64,000 bases of DNA from Roridomyces roridus (Eukaryota; Basidiomycota; Agaricomycetes; Agaricales; Mycenaceae): NCBI GenBank assembly GCA_029378245.1, contig JARKIF010000014.1, positions 992,001 through 1,056,000 on the forward strand, in the 5' to 3' direction. The notes under the pieces were generated by a model that did no database searches, was not told where the DNA came from, and worked only from the letters and a program-made list of their open reading frames with translations. The position numbers were made by a program, and so were the translations under genes. Positions 45,466-56,474 of this stretch are shown piece by piece. Positions within the stretch are counted from its first letter, which is position 1; the number at the start of each line of letters is the position of its first letter.

Positions 45466-48199
45466 TTATGTAGGCTTGACATTAACGTCCGAAAGGGTTT
45501 TAAACGCCTCCTTGTATGCATCCAGGAGCGCCTTGACGCGCGCTCGCTCCGCCACCAGTCCCTCGTCTTCGTGAAGCATCTCCCCGAACAACTCTGGCTT
45601 GTAGAGAGCAGCAACGAGCCGGTTCTGCACATGGTCCGAGGTATGATTGACCAAAAAGTGCATGATCGCTTTAGGAACGAGGTCCTGGATGCTCTGCCTG
45701 ACGATCCCAAAGTACGACGCGATGAGAGAGCGGATGAGCGACGTCTCCATCTCTTCTCGAAGCGTCAGGTTGTTCCCGTCGGAAGGAATCGCTTCGATAT
45801 GTTTGCCCAGACTCTTCATATCATAGGCAGCATTGCTCCCGCCAATCGGGCGCTGCAGTCCAGACACAATCGTGGAAGTCTCGCCACCCGAGACATCTCG
45901 GCCGACAGGCACGATGCTGGCGCTACCATTGACGCGCGACGAGTGGCTGGTCCCTCCCATAGCAGATGAAGGAAGCGGCCCTGGCCCATTTTGGCCAAAA
46001 AAGTAGTTCAAGAACGTCTCTCGCGCGGAAGGCGGAGAACCACGGTGCGTCTGCGCCATCGCAGAATGTGGTCGTTGTTGGTTGGGCTTTCTTGGTATGG
46101 AGATGGCGCTGTTGAGCGCAGACGTTGAGCCGGTCGATGTGCGACCCCGGTCATGCAGCGTGGCGGAAACCGATCGTGAGTCACCACGAGAGGGGAACAT
46201 GCCATTGGGCAGACCGTTTTCATCGGCAGAGTCGGCTTCGTCGTCTGTTGCAACGCTGATCGTAGGTTCCGTAGACGCAGGCTATTGGGGACGTCAGCTG
46301 AGAAAACGCTAGAACGAAAAGAATACGAACTCGTGGAGGAATTTGCTGAGGCATGGGCGAGCTGGCTTGTTGCGCAGCAACAGCAGACCCCTGGATGAAC
46401 GCGGGATGATTCGTGTTGATATAAGCTGCTTGTATCGCAATCAAACTTTGCGTATAGTCCGAGGTCGGCCCCAACCGCTCTCGTAGTAGTTCAGAGACAA
46501 CCTCTATCAACTTGGCGTGCAAGCCCGGGAAGCGTTGCAGCTCGCTGCTAGTGCAGTTGTGACAAATCTTGACCATCTCCTCGTACACAAGCTCGACACA
46601 GCGCAGACTCGGCGCTTCCAACAGCTTGATCTGCGGCTTCACCAGTAGATCAAACGCAATTTCCGGCACGAAAAGGCTGGGACGAGGCCCGGTGGAATTG
46701 CGGATGGCGGTCCGGATGTCCTGGTTCTCGAGATTTTGGGTCGAGTCGATGGAATCAAGGGCATGTCCGAATATGTCATTGAAGATGTAGTAGATGCGGG
46801 CACCACCGGAAAGTTCTTTGGTGGAGATCTCGACCTTGGTTCCTTCAATGGACGAAACAAAGTCGCGCGCAAACTGGGTCATGAGACGCAAAATGAGAGC
46901 GCCTTGCTGATTTTGGTCTCCAAAGCTCTCCGAGTCGCCAAACGAGTTGAGCTCTTGTTGAGCTTGACCCATCAAGGTGTTCAAACGAGCCTTCATGTCC
47001 GGGAGCTTGTCCCGAATGTGGTTCATCAAGACCTACAACCTAGTCTGAGAATTCATAAATCCAAAGTCGATCGTATGCCGCACCTGATTGAGGGTCTTTG
47101 CCAAGTATTTTGTGCCGTTCTTGTGGGCGATGTTTCGATACGCCGGGTGGTTCTTGAAGAACTCGGTTTCGCTGGCCAGCGCAGCGTCCATGCTCTTCTC
47201 GCCAATAATATCCTGCTGGCTACGGTTTACCACGCCGATGAACCCTAGCTTGAGCGGGTAGACACGCCCAGTCAGAATGTCCACCGCATTCGTGCCAGCA
47301 TCCATCAAGTCCAGCTTGGTGAGAACACCGATTGTCCGCCGGCCCTGGGGGTCGACCTGACGCGCAAGCTTGAGAGATTCTGAATTCGCGAGATCCACAT
47401 TGGCTGGCGAGACGGAGAGAATGACGCTATTCAAACATCGGTTGTCTGCAACAGAGCGAGATACAGAAAACGCACCAGTTGGGTTTAGAAATGTAGTCGA
47501 GAATGAGATTCCGAATCTGCCTCTCGATGTCGCTGGGTTGATCCCCCACGGGAATCTGAGGAAACAGGTTGAATGCAGTGGCGCGCAACGCAGATTTCAA
47601 AGACGCACCTTGGTCAAACCCGGCAAATCGACGAGAGTCAGGTCCAACACATCTGGACTGTAAATCCGAAGCGAGATGGGCAACTTGCTGACGCCCTTGT
47701 TTTGTCCCGCGACGCGAAAGGTTTCTTGCTCAATCTCCTTGCGAATCTCGCCAAAGTCGGTGAACTTCTTGTCTATGTGGAGGAACTGGGCCCATTCACG
47801 GAATGTCGGGCTGCTGGGGGAAGAAGGCTCCGGAGTGTGTATCAGCTGGAGGACGAGCGGCCGGCGCGTCACGATGCCCTGCCCACGAGGAAGAAAATCC
47901 CGTCCAACGATACTGTAGTGCGAAAGTTCGAACGGTGAAAGACGAAAAAGACAATGAGCACGCACGTCTCGAGGACACTGGACTTTCCTGCTGATTGACT
48001 GCCCACCTGGCAATAGATGAGCAACAAGAAAGCAGGTGGCACACGCTCTACTCACAACAGCCAATTGGGGCATGTCCAGCTCACCCCCTGTAGAAAAATG
48101 GATTCAATGCAACGCATGCCTGGTGGAGCAACTGAGCGCACCCAGGTTATTGAAGGTGTCCTGGAGCTTATTGACGAGCTTTATGAGGTCGGTATCCAT
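45466..48199 (-). CDS. DNM1: dynamin-related GTPase Dnm1 (mitochondrial/peroxisomal fission)
   Basis: The start [20 protein letters not shown] is spliced to [11 protein letters not shown] and [13 protein letters not shown] (P-loop), then [30 protein letters not shown] (switch), [19 protein letters not shown] and [16 protein letters not shown]. The stalk has [18 protein letters not shown] and [19 protein letters not shown], which fits Dnm1 rather than Vps1. A low-complexity insert-B region precedes the C-terminal GED ([20 protein letters not shown]). Dnm1 assembles on mitochondria via Fis1/Mdv1-type adaptors and constricts them. The gene is convergent with the BCS1-like gene. Confidence 0.92.
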
Positions 48200-48350
48200 T
48201 GTGGAGGAGGGAGGAAGGGAGCAGCGGCCGAGAAAACGCGTAAACAGGCCGCAAGTGAAGGCGCGTCGTCACGGCTACTTCAAGTTTGATCTGAAGTTTG
48301 ATCTCTACACTGACCCGCAGCTCAGAGAAAATATTCTAACAGTAAACGAG

Positions 48351-49303
48351 CTACATGGAATTGAGAAACTTCAAAAGTTCTTCGCGATTCGCCTCTCTGT
48401 CGTCCTTGTCGACTTTGAGCTTGATCTGGGCCGGAATGAGACTCGTGTGCCGCTGAAGCAAAAGACTTGACTCGCCTTCTTCCCGGTCAATATGCTCCTT
48501 CGTTCTTCCTTCGCGTCCTTGCTTTTAGAGCGCTCCTTCTCCTTTCTCCGCTTTCGCCGCTTCCTATCCTCCTCATCTTCGTCGTCAGACTCCCGATCCT
48601 TGCTCCTCTTCTTGCTTTTCCGACTGTCGCGTTCCTGGAATATTACAAGTAATATAACAACGTCTTCCAAGGTCAAAAACACGTTATGAATGAGAGAACA
48701 ATAGACGCACCACTGGCGAATCTGCACGCCTTCGTTCGCGACTCGAGTCGCGACTCGAAGCACGACGCTGCACGCTATTAGCACAACGTTGCGAACCTTG
48801 AAAGTATACCGACTTCGCGGCGGGGGCTAGGGCTGCGCTTCCTCTTGCTCTAACGAGGGGTGAGCAGGGTGGTGGACCGAGAAGTGTACATACCGAATGC
48901 CTTTCGTCGTAGTCCACATCATGTCTCCCACCAGAGCGACGGTCTCTCGAGGAGGAATCTCTCTGGATAGATGCTTCAACAAGCAGATGAGCCAGGAGCA
49001 GACGGAGCTCACATCCGCCTCGCCACCACGATATTCGGCGTCTCTAGCTGAATATCTAGCTTCATCCCGTCCACTGCGGCGTGACGAAGATTCAGGAGGA
49101 GGAGAAGTATGGCGGTGGGATCGAGAGTATTTTTCAGAAACCGGCGACCGAGACCGTTCTTGTTATGGGAAGCCGAGGTGAGCAGAAGATGAAGAGTCAG
49201 AAGGAGCACAAGATGAGTCTCTTGCAAAAACGTTTGCAGCTGGCTGAATCTCACCACGTCGGGCAGGCTGTTCTCGCTGGTCCCACCTGGATGAGTAACC
49301 CAT
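48351..49303 (-). CDS. RS-rich splicing-associated-type protein
   Basis: Several short exons. The start MGYSSRWDQREQPARR is followed by RS/RD-rich text (ERSRSPVSEKYSRSHRH, RDSSSRDRRSGGRHDV, SKRKRSPSPRREV, RASSRDSSRERRR), a Lys/Glu/Asp stretch (KDRESDDEDEEDRKRRKRR) and a conserved-looking end TGKKIKLKVDKDDREANREE then LLKFLNSM. The last intron (48426-48475) has a GC donor (GCGAGT); using it joins the two halves exactly. RS domains suggest a nuclear pre-mRNA-processing role, but I do not recognise the precise family. The start codon is only 96 bp from the divergent CoA-binding gene. Confidence 0.78.
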
Positions 49304-49399
49304 TTTGGTGGTCGAGGTCAAGAGTGGGATGATGAGGCCCTCAGTGATCACTTCCTCTTCCGCCTACAACTTCCTTCGAAGCTTCAAGTTGGGTCCATC

Positions 49400-49969
49400 A
49401 TGGCCAACTCTGTCGCAATCCAGAAGCTCTTCTTATCGTCTCCCGCTTTCGCAGTCATAGGCGCGTCCAAGGACCAGACCAAGTTCGGCACCAAGGTTCA
49501 GCGGTTTTGTGCAGCTCAACAGACCTCAGACTTATCCGAAACGAAAGATCTTGAACTGGTACAAAGCGCGCGGCCTTGCTGTTCAACCCATCCATCCTGT
49601 GTGTCCCCTCCTGCATGCTGAAATCGCTCTTATGGCCATCGTAGAAGGAAGATGAGTTGGAAGACATTGCGACCGTCCGCAGCGTCGCAGAACTCTCCAA
49701 CCCCACCCAGACATCTCTCAGTATTATCACCCCGCCCCATGTATGTTCATTCTCCATCCTCTGCTCTTCCCGTGCTAACAAGACATCAGATTACACTCGG
49801 GATTCTGAAGGAGGCAATTCCCCTTGGAGTTCCTGCAGTGTGGATTCAGCCCGGTGCCGCTGATGCCGCCGTTATTGACTGGCTTGAGAAGAACGGCGCG
49901 GAAGACCGTGTGATCCACAGCGGGCCCTGTCTGCTTGTAAGTGGAGACCAGCTCCGGAGTTCTCTCTAA
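49400..49969 (+). CDS. CoA-binding (Rossmann) domain protein, YccU-like
   Basis: Four exons: 49400-49495, 49548-49598, 49645-49740 and 49790-49969, 140 aa. The whole protein is one CoA_binding_2 domain: FAVIGASKDQTKFGTK (nucleotide-binding loop), WYKARGLAVQPIHPKEDELE, TSLSIITPPHIT, GVPAVWIQPGAADAAVIDWL and a C-terminal SGPCLLVSGDQ. Relatives in bacteria and fungi bind CoA but have no firmly assigned reaction. It lacks the catalytic half of succinyl-CoA ligases. The reading ends in frame through a GTAAGT that could also act as a donor; I prefer read-through because GPCLLV is conserved. Confidence 0.86.
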
Positions 49970-50224
49970 AGGCCAATATGTATCGTGAGTACATACTTGA
50001 ACCCTCCGGTCATGTAGCCGCCAACGTCTCGCAGATGTACCATCGAATGTAAATTTCCTTGTATTGTTCGTTGTGCTACAGCGTATTATCGTTCTCCATT
50101 GTTCTCCCCGGGCTCGACCCGTTCAAAGTACTGTAGCTATGAGGGCATAAAAATATACGAGGTCATAATTGGGTTTTTGATCCCGACGCTATTTCTACCC
50201 CACCCTTGTCTTCACCCACCAACC

Positions 50225-50919
50225 ATGGAACGAGCCCCGACCCCATTTCGCCGCCGGCGCATACTACTCGTCGTCGTGCTCCTCGTTGGCTTCATTTATT
50301 TCTTCGGTTCGCCTCTCCAGCTTCCCGACGCGCTCAAGGACGTCTCTGGCTCAGTCTCACGCGCGAATATAGCCCAGCTCGTCAAGCCCCAGAAGGCTCA
50401 AAAGCCCGTAGACGAGATCTACGGTCTCATCCATCTCGTCACAGGCGACAACGAGCAGGAGCATATTTTGGGACACACGGAGGGCCTTGACCCGACGAAG
50501 CCTGTTGACATGGGGGTCTATGCAGCGGGGACAAAGTTGGACTGGTCTAAACGCGTGCGGGAGCTCAATGACGAGTATCCGCTCGTCGTTTTCAGCAAGG
50601 TACATTTTTTGTTACTATTACATATACGCGTCTCTAACAATCCAAAAAGACGTACTGTCCGTACTCCAAACGCGCCAAAGCGCTCCTCGCTACTTACGAT
50701 TTGTCCCCTCCTCCGAAAGTCATAGAGGTCGATCTGCGTGACGACGCCATCCAAGTCAAGCACCTGCTCACGCGCCTCACGAACCATGGCACGTTCCCCA
50801 ACATCATCGTCCGAGGCAAATCTCTCGGCGGGGCAGACCAGTTGCAGGGGCTTCACTCTGACAAAAGCCTCCGCCGGATGCTGGAGGCGGCAGGAATGAC
50901 CATCCGCGGTGATATTTAA
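50225..50919 (+). CDS. membrane-anchored glutaredoxin (Grx6/Grx7-like)
   Basis: Two exons, 50225-50599 and 50650-50919, 214 aa. A short basic N-terminus (MERAPTPFRRRR) and one hydrophobic anchor (ILLVVVLLVGFIYFFG) precede a ~75-residue stem. The Grx fold starts at YPLVVFSK; after the intron comes TYCPYSKRAKALL with a C-P-Y-S active site, then THGTFPNIIVRGKSLGG, which holds the cis-Pro and glutathione-binding residues. A lumenal early-secretory role in thiol redox, as for yeast Grx6 and Grx7, is likely from the anchor. Confidence 0.9.
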
Positions 50920-51480
50920 TTTTGTATCTATCTTTTGCTGTACTTTTAGAATGGCTAGCCCGTCGGGTCGAGTAACTATCCCGTCGGGTCGAAAAACGAT
51001 TCGAAAGGAGGCAAGAACTCCGACACATCCAGACCCGCAGACAGGCTCTCCCCGGCGAATTCGCTACCATCGTTCTGCAATCCCGTCAGAAAGTGATCAT
51101 TCCGAATCGTTCATCGTTGGTATGCCCCGCGCGTTTTCGCAGTGCTTCAAAGTGCGCCTCTGTTCGGGGCTTTCGTTGGGCTGTGTCACGTTCCCACTGG
51201 AACCTGGAATTCATACACAGTCCATCGCGGATGGAGAAAGGACACACTGAAAGGCTGCACGGGCTGCAAGCAGGCTTGCCGCTATCATATTTTATCTTCC
51301 TGCTGCCATGTTATAGAGGCGAAATGGATTCTGCTCTCAGAGGGTCACTTTACGGGCCGCATGTTGCTGTTGGCCGCCATGGTTGACATCAAATTTCGAT
51401 CAAAGCCGTTCCGCGTATGTGGGAACCTCTTGCGCAGCGCCTCGGCGCTCACAGAGTCATGCTGCACTGCTTGTTAACGC
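50920..51480. other. intergenic region with two 13-bp direct repeats
   Basis: CCCGTCGGGTCGA occurs at 50959-50971 and again at 50980-50992. No coding exon is supported. The following single-exon gene begins at 51481. Confidence 0.5.
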
Positions 51481-52650
51481 ATGCCTCCCACCACTCGATC
51501 CCAGACGAGAGAGACCACCAAATCGAATCCATGGGACCCGCCTACATACCACGTCGATCTTTCCGCACCGCCCGAGGATCGCTACACACATATCTGTGCA
51601 GACTTCAAAGACCGTCTCTCAGACATCCTCCCCATCTATTATGAACTACTCGATCTTACACCGGCGCCCAAGTTACTCGATTTTCTGGCTAGAACGCTTC
51701 TGCGACGCGTCAACTCAGCGGAAGAGACGCGGGAAATAAGAGGCATAGCGAGACACACGGGCATCCCGCTGCACCTCGTAGTGGCATTCAATACCTTCCT
51801 GGACCTCTTCTCTGGGTGCTCGAGTGGAGGGATCCGCGTTTGCGACGCCGGGACTGGAAGCGACAGCGGGATTGTACATTTCCGCGCATTGGACTGGGGG
51901 ATGGAGCCTCTCCGGAAGCTCATTATCTGCATAGACTATGTGCGCGACGGCCAGACCGTCGCGCGAACAGTCACATACGCGGGTTACATCGGTGTGCTCA
52001 CCGGTGTCCGCTCCGGGCTCTCCATATCTCTCAACTACCGCAATGTCCTGGCGATGGGCTCCAAAGCGCCCATTCGCTCCCACCGCTTTCACCAAATTGC
52101 CGTTTTACTCGGCTTCAGAGCCGCCATTCCATCCGTCCTACGTCGAATCCTCCTTTCGCCAGACCCACCGCCAGAACTCGCGACCCTAGCAAGAGATCTA
52201 CGCCGCAAACCAACAACACCATGTTACCTCACTTTCTGCACCCCTTCTTCCATCCTCATCCTCGAGAAGGATTTGATTACCGCCGTTCTAGGCAATTCTT
52301 CCGACTTTCTCGCTGTCACCAATCACGACGCGAGTATGGAGGCTCTCACCCCAGATGCATTTCGCGCGCTCCTCGAAAGCCGAGGGCTGCTGAACGATAC
52401 CATCATCCCTGACAGTATAGAGCGCAAACAATGCGTGTCTCTACCTTGGGCTGACAAGGGCAGGCGACTGAAGATCGCGGACGTGGCGCGGCAGATGGAG
52501 GTGCGTCCAGTTCTCAACGAACAGACGCACTTTTCTTGCCTCCTGGACCCTGCCGTTGAGGGAGGAGGGCTTCTTTGGGTTCGCGCATACGAGGAATCTG
52601 CTGGTCCTGACTATTCGGATGTCGTCAGTAGCGACCCAGAAAGCGATTAG
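51481..52650 (+). CDS. NAAA/acid-ceramidase-like N-terminal-nucleophile amidase
   Basis: One exon of 389 aa. Residues ~20-110 correspond to the alpha-subunit region (YHVDLSAPPEDRYTHICADF). The beta-type domain starts at FSGCSSGGIRVCDAG, where a Cys would become the N-terminal nucleophile after self-cleavage. It is followed by VHFRALDWGMEPLRKLI (the R-x-L-D-W pattern with the assisting Arg and Asp) and SGLSISLNYRN. The family hydrolyses fatty-acid amides or ceramides at acid pH after autoproteolysis. No signal peptide is visible at the start, so a cytosolic form or a missed 5' exon is possible. Confidence 0.82.
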   Translation: MPPTTRSQTRETTKSNPWDPPTYHVDLSAPPEDRYTHICADFKDRLSDILPIYYELLDLTPAPKLLDFLARTLLRRVNSAEETREIRGIARHTGIPLHLVVAFNTFLDLFSGCSSGGIRVCDAGTGSDSGIVHFRALDWGMEPLRKLIICIDYVRDGQTVARTVTYAGYIGVLTGVRSGLSISLNYRNVLAMGSKAPIRSHRFHQIAVLLGFRAAIPSVLRRILLSPDPPPELATLARDLRRKPTTPCYLTFCTPSSILILEKDLITAVLGNSSDFLAVTNHDASMEALTPDAFRALLESRGLLNDTIIPDSIERKQCVSLPWADKGRRLKIADVARQMEVRPVLNEQTHFSCLLDPAVEGGGLLWVRAYEESAGPDYSDVVSSDPESD

Positions 52651-52737
52651 CGTTACAAGTGCATTGTAATTTGTAGGTCGTTTGTATACATGAAAATTCG
52701 TATTCTATTCTATGGAATCGTCCGTTAAACCGTCGAT

Positions 52738-55700
52738 TCATTCTTGCTCCTCATCCCCGTCAGTCCCGACACGATCAGGCGGATTTCCGTGCGCGATTCC
52801 CAGATGGGCAGGATACTAAAGGACAGCCAAGTCAGCGATACAAATGAGAAACCTTGCTTTGAAGCTCACATGCAGAAAGCGCCCGCTAGCAACACCCAGA
52901 TGATGGACTGCAACGATGAGTGAGATACACCGAATCGTAGGGAAAGTAGCTCGAACGTACGATGGCAACCCAGCCTGTGAAGAACTTGCGACTAAAGACG
53001 TAACTTTGACCAAACATCGACATGGGGATGAGCTGCGATTCGTGGTCAGCTCGTCGTTGTGTACAAGGAAATGCACGCACGATAGTGACGATAAAGGTCA
53101 GCGTCAAAGAGATCCATGCAGCGCGCACAAACACACGTTGCAGCTGCTCGCGGTCGAGAGGAGCCGGCGTGGCAACAACTTCCTCAACAGTGTCTTGCGC
53201 CAGATCTTTCTTGTCCGCATCGGACGAGTCCGCGGCGCCTGCCTTCTCGTCGACCGAGCTCGTCTGAGAGTCCTCACCCTGAGAAGCCGATGAGATTGCT
53301 CGGGTGGTTCCCCAGTCGTAGTCATCGGGAACTATACGAGGGTCAGTCGTGATTATCTTTTACAGTGAGAAAACCGCACAGATCCAAGCCCTAGAGATAG
53401 GGGTCAGGAGATCAAGCAAGGTCAGGATCGGTTACAACGCACAAGATCAATGTCGCCGACGTAGACAAGACTAATCCGGGGGCTGCACCACTGACAGCAG
53501 AATATGGCAAGGCTAAACCACGGGATGTTAGACCGTTCGACCACTCGACTGCCTCTTACCCAAATTGGTGACGTTGATAGTCCCATAGATCTTCCAGCAG
53601 CCAACTGCTCGCGATCAATAAAGATTAAACATACGCAGAGGAAAACGTACTCATCCAACCCAGCATCCCGCAGACGGTACCAAAGAGCGTGCCATAAAAG
53701 GCAGCTGTGGCGCTCAGTCTATTCCAACAGACTGTGAGTCCAATAGGCACGACAGCGGGAGTGAGAGCGACGCCTTGAATGTAGAAGAGCCATCCAAGAT
53801 CGATGCCAACTTTGTTGAGAATCGTCGCCTGAGAAAATCTGTGAGAAGGGAGTCGCAGAAAGGATTTACTGGACGTACCCAGACACCCATCCAGATTGCC
53901 CAAACACCAATGATAAAGTGCGAATAGAAGATGACCTGTTTGCCAGAGAGAGGCTTCCAGTATGTGCCCATGATATCGTACACGATGATAGAGGATACAG
54001 CAATCAATTCAGCTGTGGTGGTCAAATGAATGGAAGACCAGCGTGCTGATTTCGGAAAACTAACCGGAGGCAGCAGATGTGGCTGCCATGAATGTGACGA
54101 GGAGAACGGCAACAGCTCCGCCCTTACCCAGCATAGTGACAGCGGCTGCGGGCGCAACCAGTCCAGCACTTTGTTGGGCCGCAGAGAGGGCATAGGGGTA
54201 TGTGGGGAACTTGGGGTTGGTCTCGAGCGCACGAGCTCCGAGGCCCATGACAGTCCCAAATGCCCAAGGAATGGAGCTGCAAATCTTGAGCAAGAGACAC
54301 GGAAAGTGATGGATGATACGTACAACCACGAGAGGGCACCAAGCATGTAGGCCTTGGTAGTGCTCTCTGGCCTCGAAGCGATGGCACGTTGCCAGTAACC
54401 TTGATCACAGAACACGCCAGAAAACCCTGCAGCGATGGTGACAGCAGCGAAAATGACTCCAGAGTTTGAACGCATGGTCGTGTAGCTTCCTGCGGCGTTG
54501 CCCGCCACCGGGTGTGTGACCGCTGCTTGTTGGAGAAGATCCCACATTTGGCCTGTCGCTATTTTCAGTGCCAGTCCAACACGAGTAAAAAGTATTACCT
54601 GGAGATCCGAGGACGTCAGAAGAACCGTAGGCCGTGAAAACGAAGATGTAGATGATGACACTGATGCGAGAGTTAGCAGGTGTGAGCGATTGAAAGAGGG
54701 TACGCGCAAAAGGATGGTCGTATGGATGACTAAGAATGCCAGTCAATGGTGTATATGTGGGGTGGATTCCTTCGACTCACAGTCACAAATGAATGCTGCA
54801 ATGAGTCAGGATACATGTACCGGGTTATAATGAGACGGATACGTACTGGCTCGGAGACCTCCAGCAATAACACTTGGGACCGGGATGAGCCAAATGTGAA
54901 ATGAATGGAAGGAAAGGCCTACTAAACGGCGATGCCGATGGGCAACAAGAAATTGCAGGCTATGATCGACATTCCTGTCAGCGCATTCACAGCTATGATA
55001 GGGTGAGCAATAATTCGAAAAGAAAACAGACGACTCACTTGCGGATGCGCCGAGAATGAGAGAGCCACAGACAACATGCACGCAGACGAGAGCGTACTAG
55101 TGGAAGTCAAGATGCATGTACAAACAAAGTCGAAGTGCAACGTACGAATGTGAACAGAAGATGAGAGGGCACGCCAAAACGTGCCTTGACAATCTGAAGG
55201 AAAGTAGTAGCACCATTCGCATTCATCTTGACCTTGGCTGCGATCATGCTGGTCACGTGAGAAACAGCTCTCCAGTAAAAGTAAAGTCACTCACGAGAAA
55301 ATGGCAATTTGGATCGTTCCACTGAATGTTCGGTTGGTCGTAACTCGGAGGGGGCATGCAGAAAACGCACCCGACAGCATACCACCACGCCGTGCTGAGG
55401 CCGGATTGGTACGTGGCTGTAGAACTCTGGAGCAAAGTGGCACTCCATGTCCAGGCTGATAGAGATATCAGAACGCGTAGGCTTGGGAAACAAGTCACGA
55501 ACCACTTGTGATGCCACAACAGACGAGGCCCGCTTTGATAGAGCGGCTGGCCGTCTGCAACAAGTCATGAGAAATCAATGCAGAGACGGGTGTCCGAGTT
55601 ATACCGCAAATTCCGAGGCCGCACTCGGGTTCATGTTTGTGAAACGCTTCTGCACCCAGGTAAGAAACACCATGAGCGCTGCAAAGGCAAATCTGCAGGC

Positions 55701-55878
55701 AAAGTCAGTGATGCAGACGCCGATGCGCACAACTTCTGGCGTACCCCAGTCCGACAACGATCCCATAGCCGTGTCCTTGGCTGTGCGATTAGAAATTCAG
55801 TCAAGAGAGTGCAACATGGAAAGAGTGGCGATCGTACTTGAGCAGTCTGGTGAACTCTTTCTCTCCGACTAGAGACAT
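52738..55878 (-). CDS. DUR3: urea active transporter (urea/H+ symporter, SSS family)
   Basis: Many exons from MSLVGEKEFTRLLNQGHGYG to the tail WESRTEIRLIVSGLTGMRSK. Family marks include FLTWVQKRFTNMNPSAASEF, CCGITS then WSWSATLLQSSTATYQSGLS, FLQIVKARFGVPSHL, FSGVFCDQGYWQRAIASRPE, FAAVTIAAGF, LLVTFMAATSAASAELIAVS and IVYDIMGTYWKPLSGK. About 15 spans are expected. Dur3 imports urea, and polyamines in yeast, and is usually induced under nitrogen limitation. The DDYDWGTTRA-type C-terminal loop is present. It shares a 596-bp GATA-rich region with the divergent amidase. Confidence 0.93.
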
Positions 55879-55927
55879 GGCGATGGACTGGATGAACAAG
55901 AGAGATGCAAGCTATAAATATGGGCTT

Positions 55928-56405
55928 CTATCGTAGAACATTCTTGATAGGATAAAAAGTGTGGAGAGTGGGATTTAGATAAGATAGAAGCGCATCTGCG
56001 CAACTCCCCATCGGCGAGCAGACGGATAAACAATGCACAGATAATGTCCATAATGCAGATAGGAAGAAAGGTCTTGGAGTCAGGTAGAACCAATGCCAAG
56101 TCTAGATCGTAGTTGTCTTGACTCTTTTTGACCAGAACAAGACCAGAATGTAGGCACAGGTAAGGCCTTCGGAATATGTGAAATCGACTTGGAAGGATGG
56201 AGTAGAATTTGCGGAAATGAAGTCGGATTATTGCGGCCTGAGCTGAAGCCCAGCTGGAAGACGAGAGAAGGCGACGAGCTTCGGATCATTAGAAGATCAC
56301 AGCCACATGTTTGACATGTCTTTGCCGCGGCCAAGTTCGCCCTCTATCTCCGTGCAGGTTTGGGCTAATCCTTCGTTCTACTCTCTTCTACCTATCTCCC
56401 TATCG
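55928..56405. promoter_or_regulatory. cluster of nine HGATAR (GATA-factor) motifs between DUR3 and the amidase
   Basis: Sites at 55928-55933 (-), 55945-55950 (+), 55977-55982 (+), 55982-55987 (+), 56039-56044 (+), 56057-56062 (+), 56344-56349 (-), 56392-56397 (-) and 56400-56405 (-). Chance expectation for a 596-bp stretch at equal base use is under two. AreA/Nit2-type GATA factors drive nitrogen-scavenging genes in fungi. Confidence 0.6.
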
Positions 56406-56474
56406 CGGCGCAAGAATGACGCCATCCGAGAATAAAACTCTCGGGAGTCCATTCTCGCCCCATCTCCCGCAGTC

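Noticed and set aside
49940..50050. Extra 3' exon for the CoA-binding gene using GTAAGT at 49937
   Set aside because: Read-through keeps the conserved SGPCLLV end and stops cleanly at 49969; the extra exon would add unrelated text.
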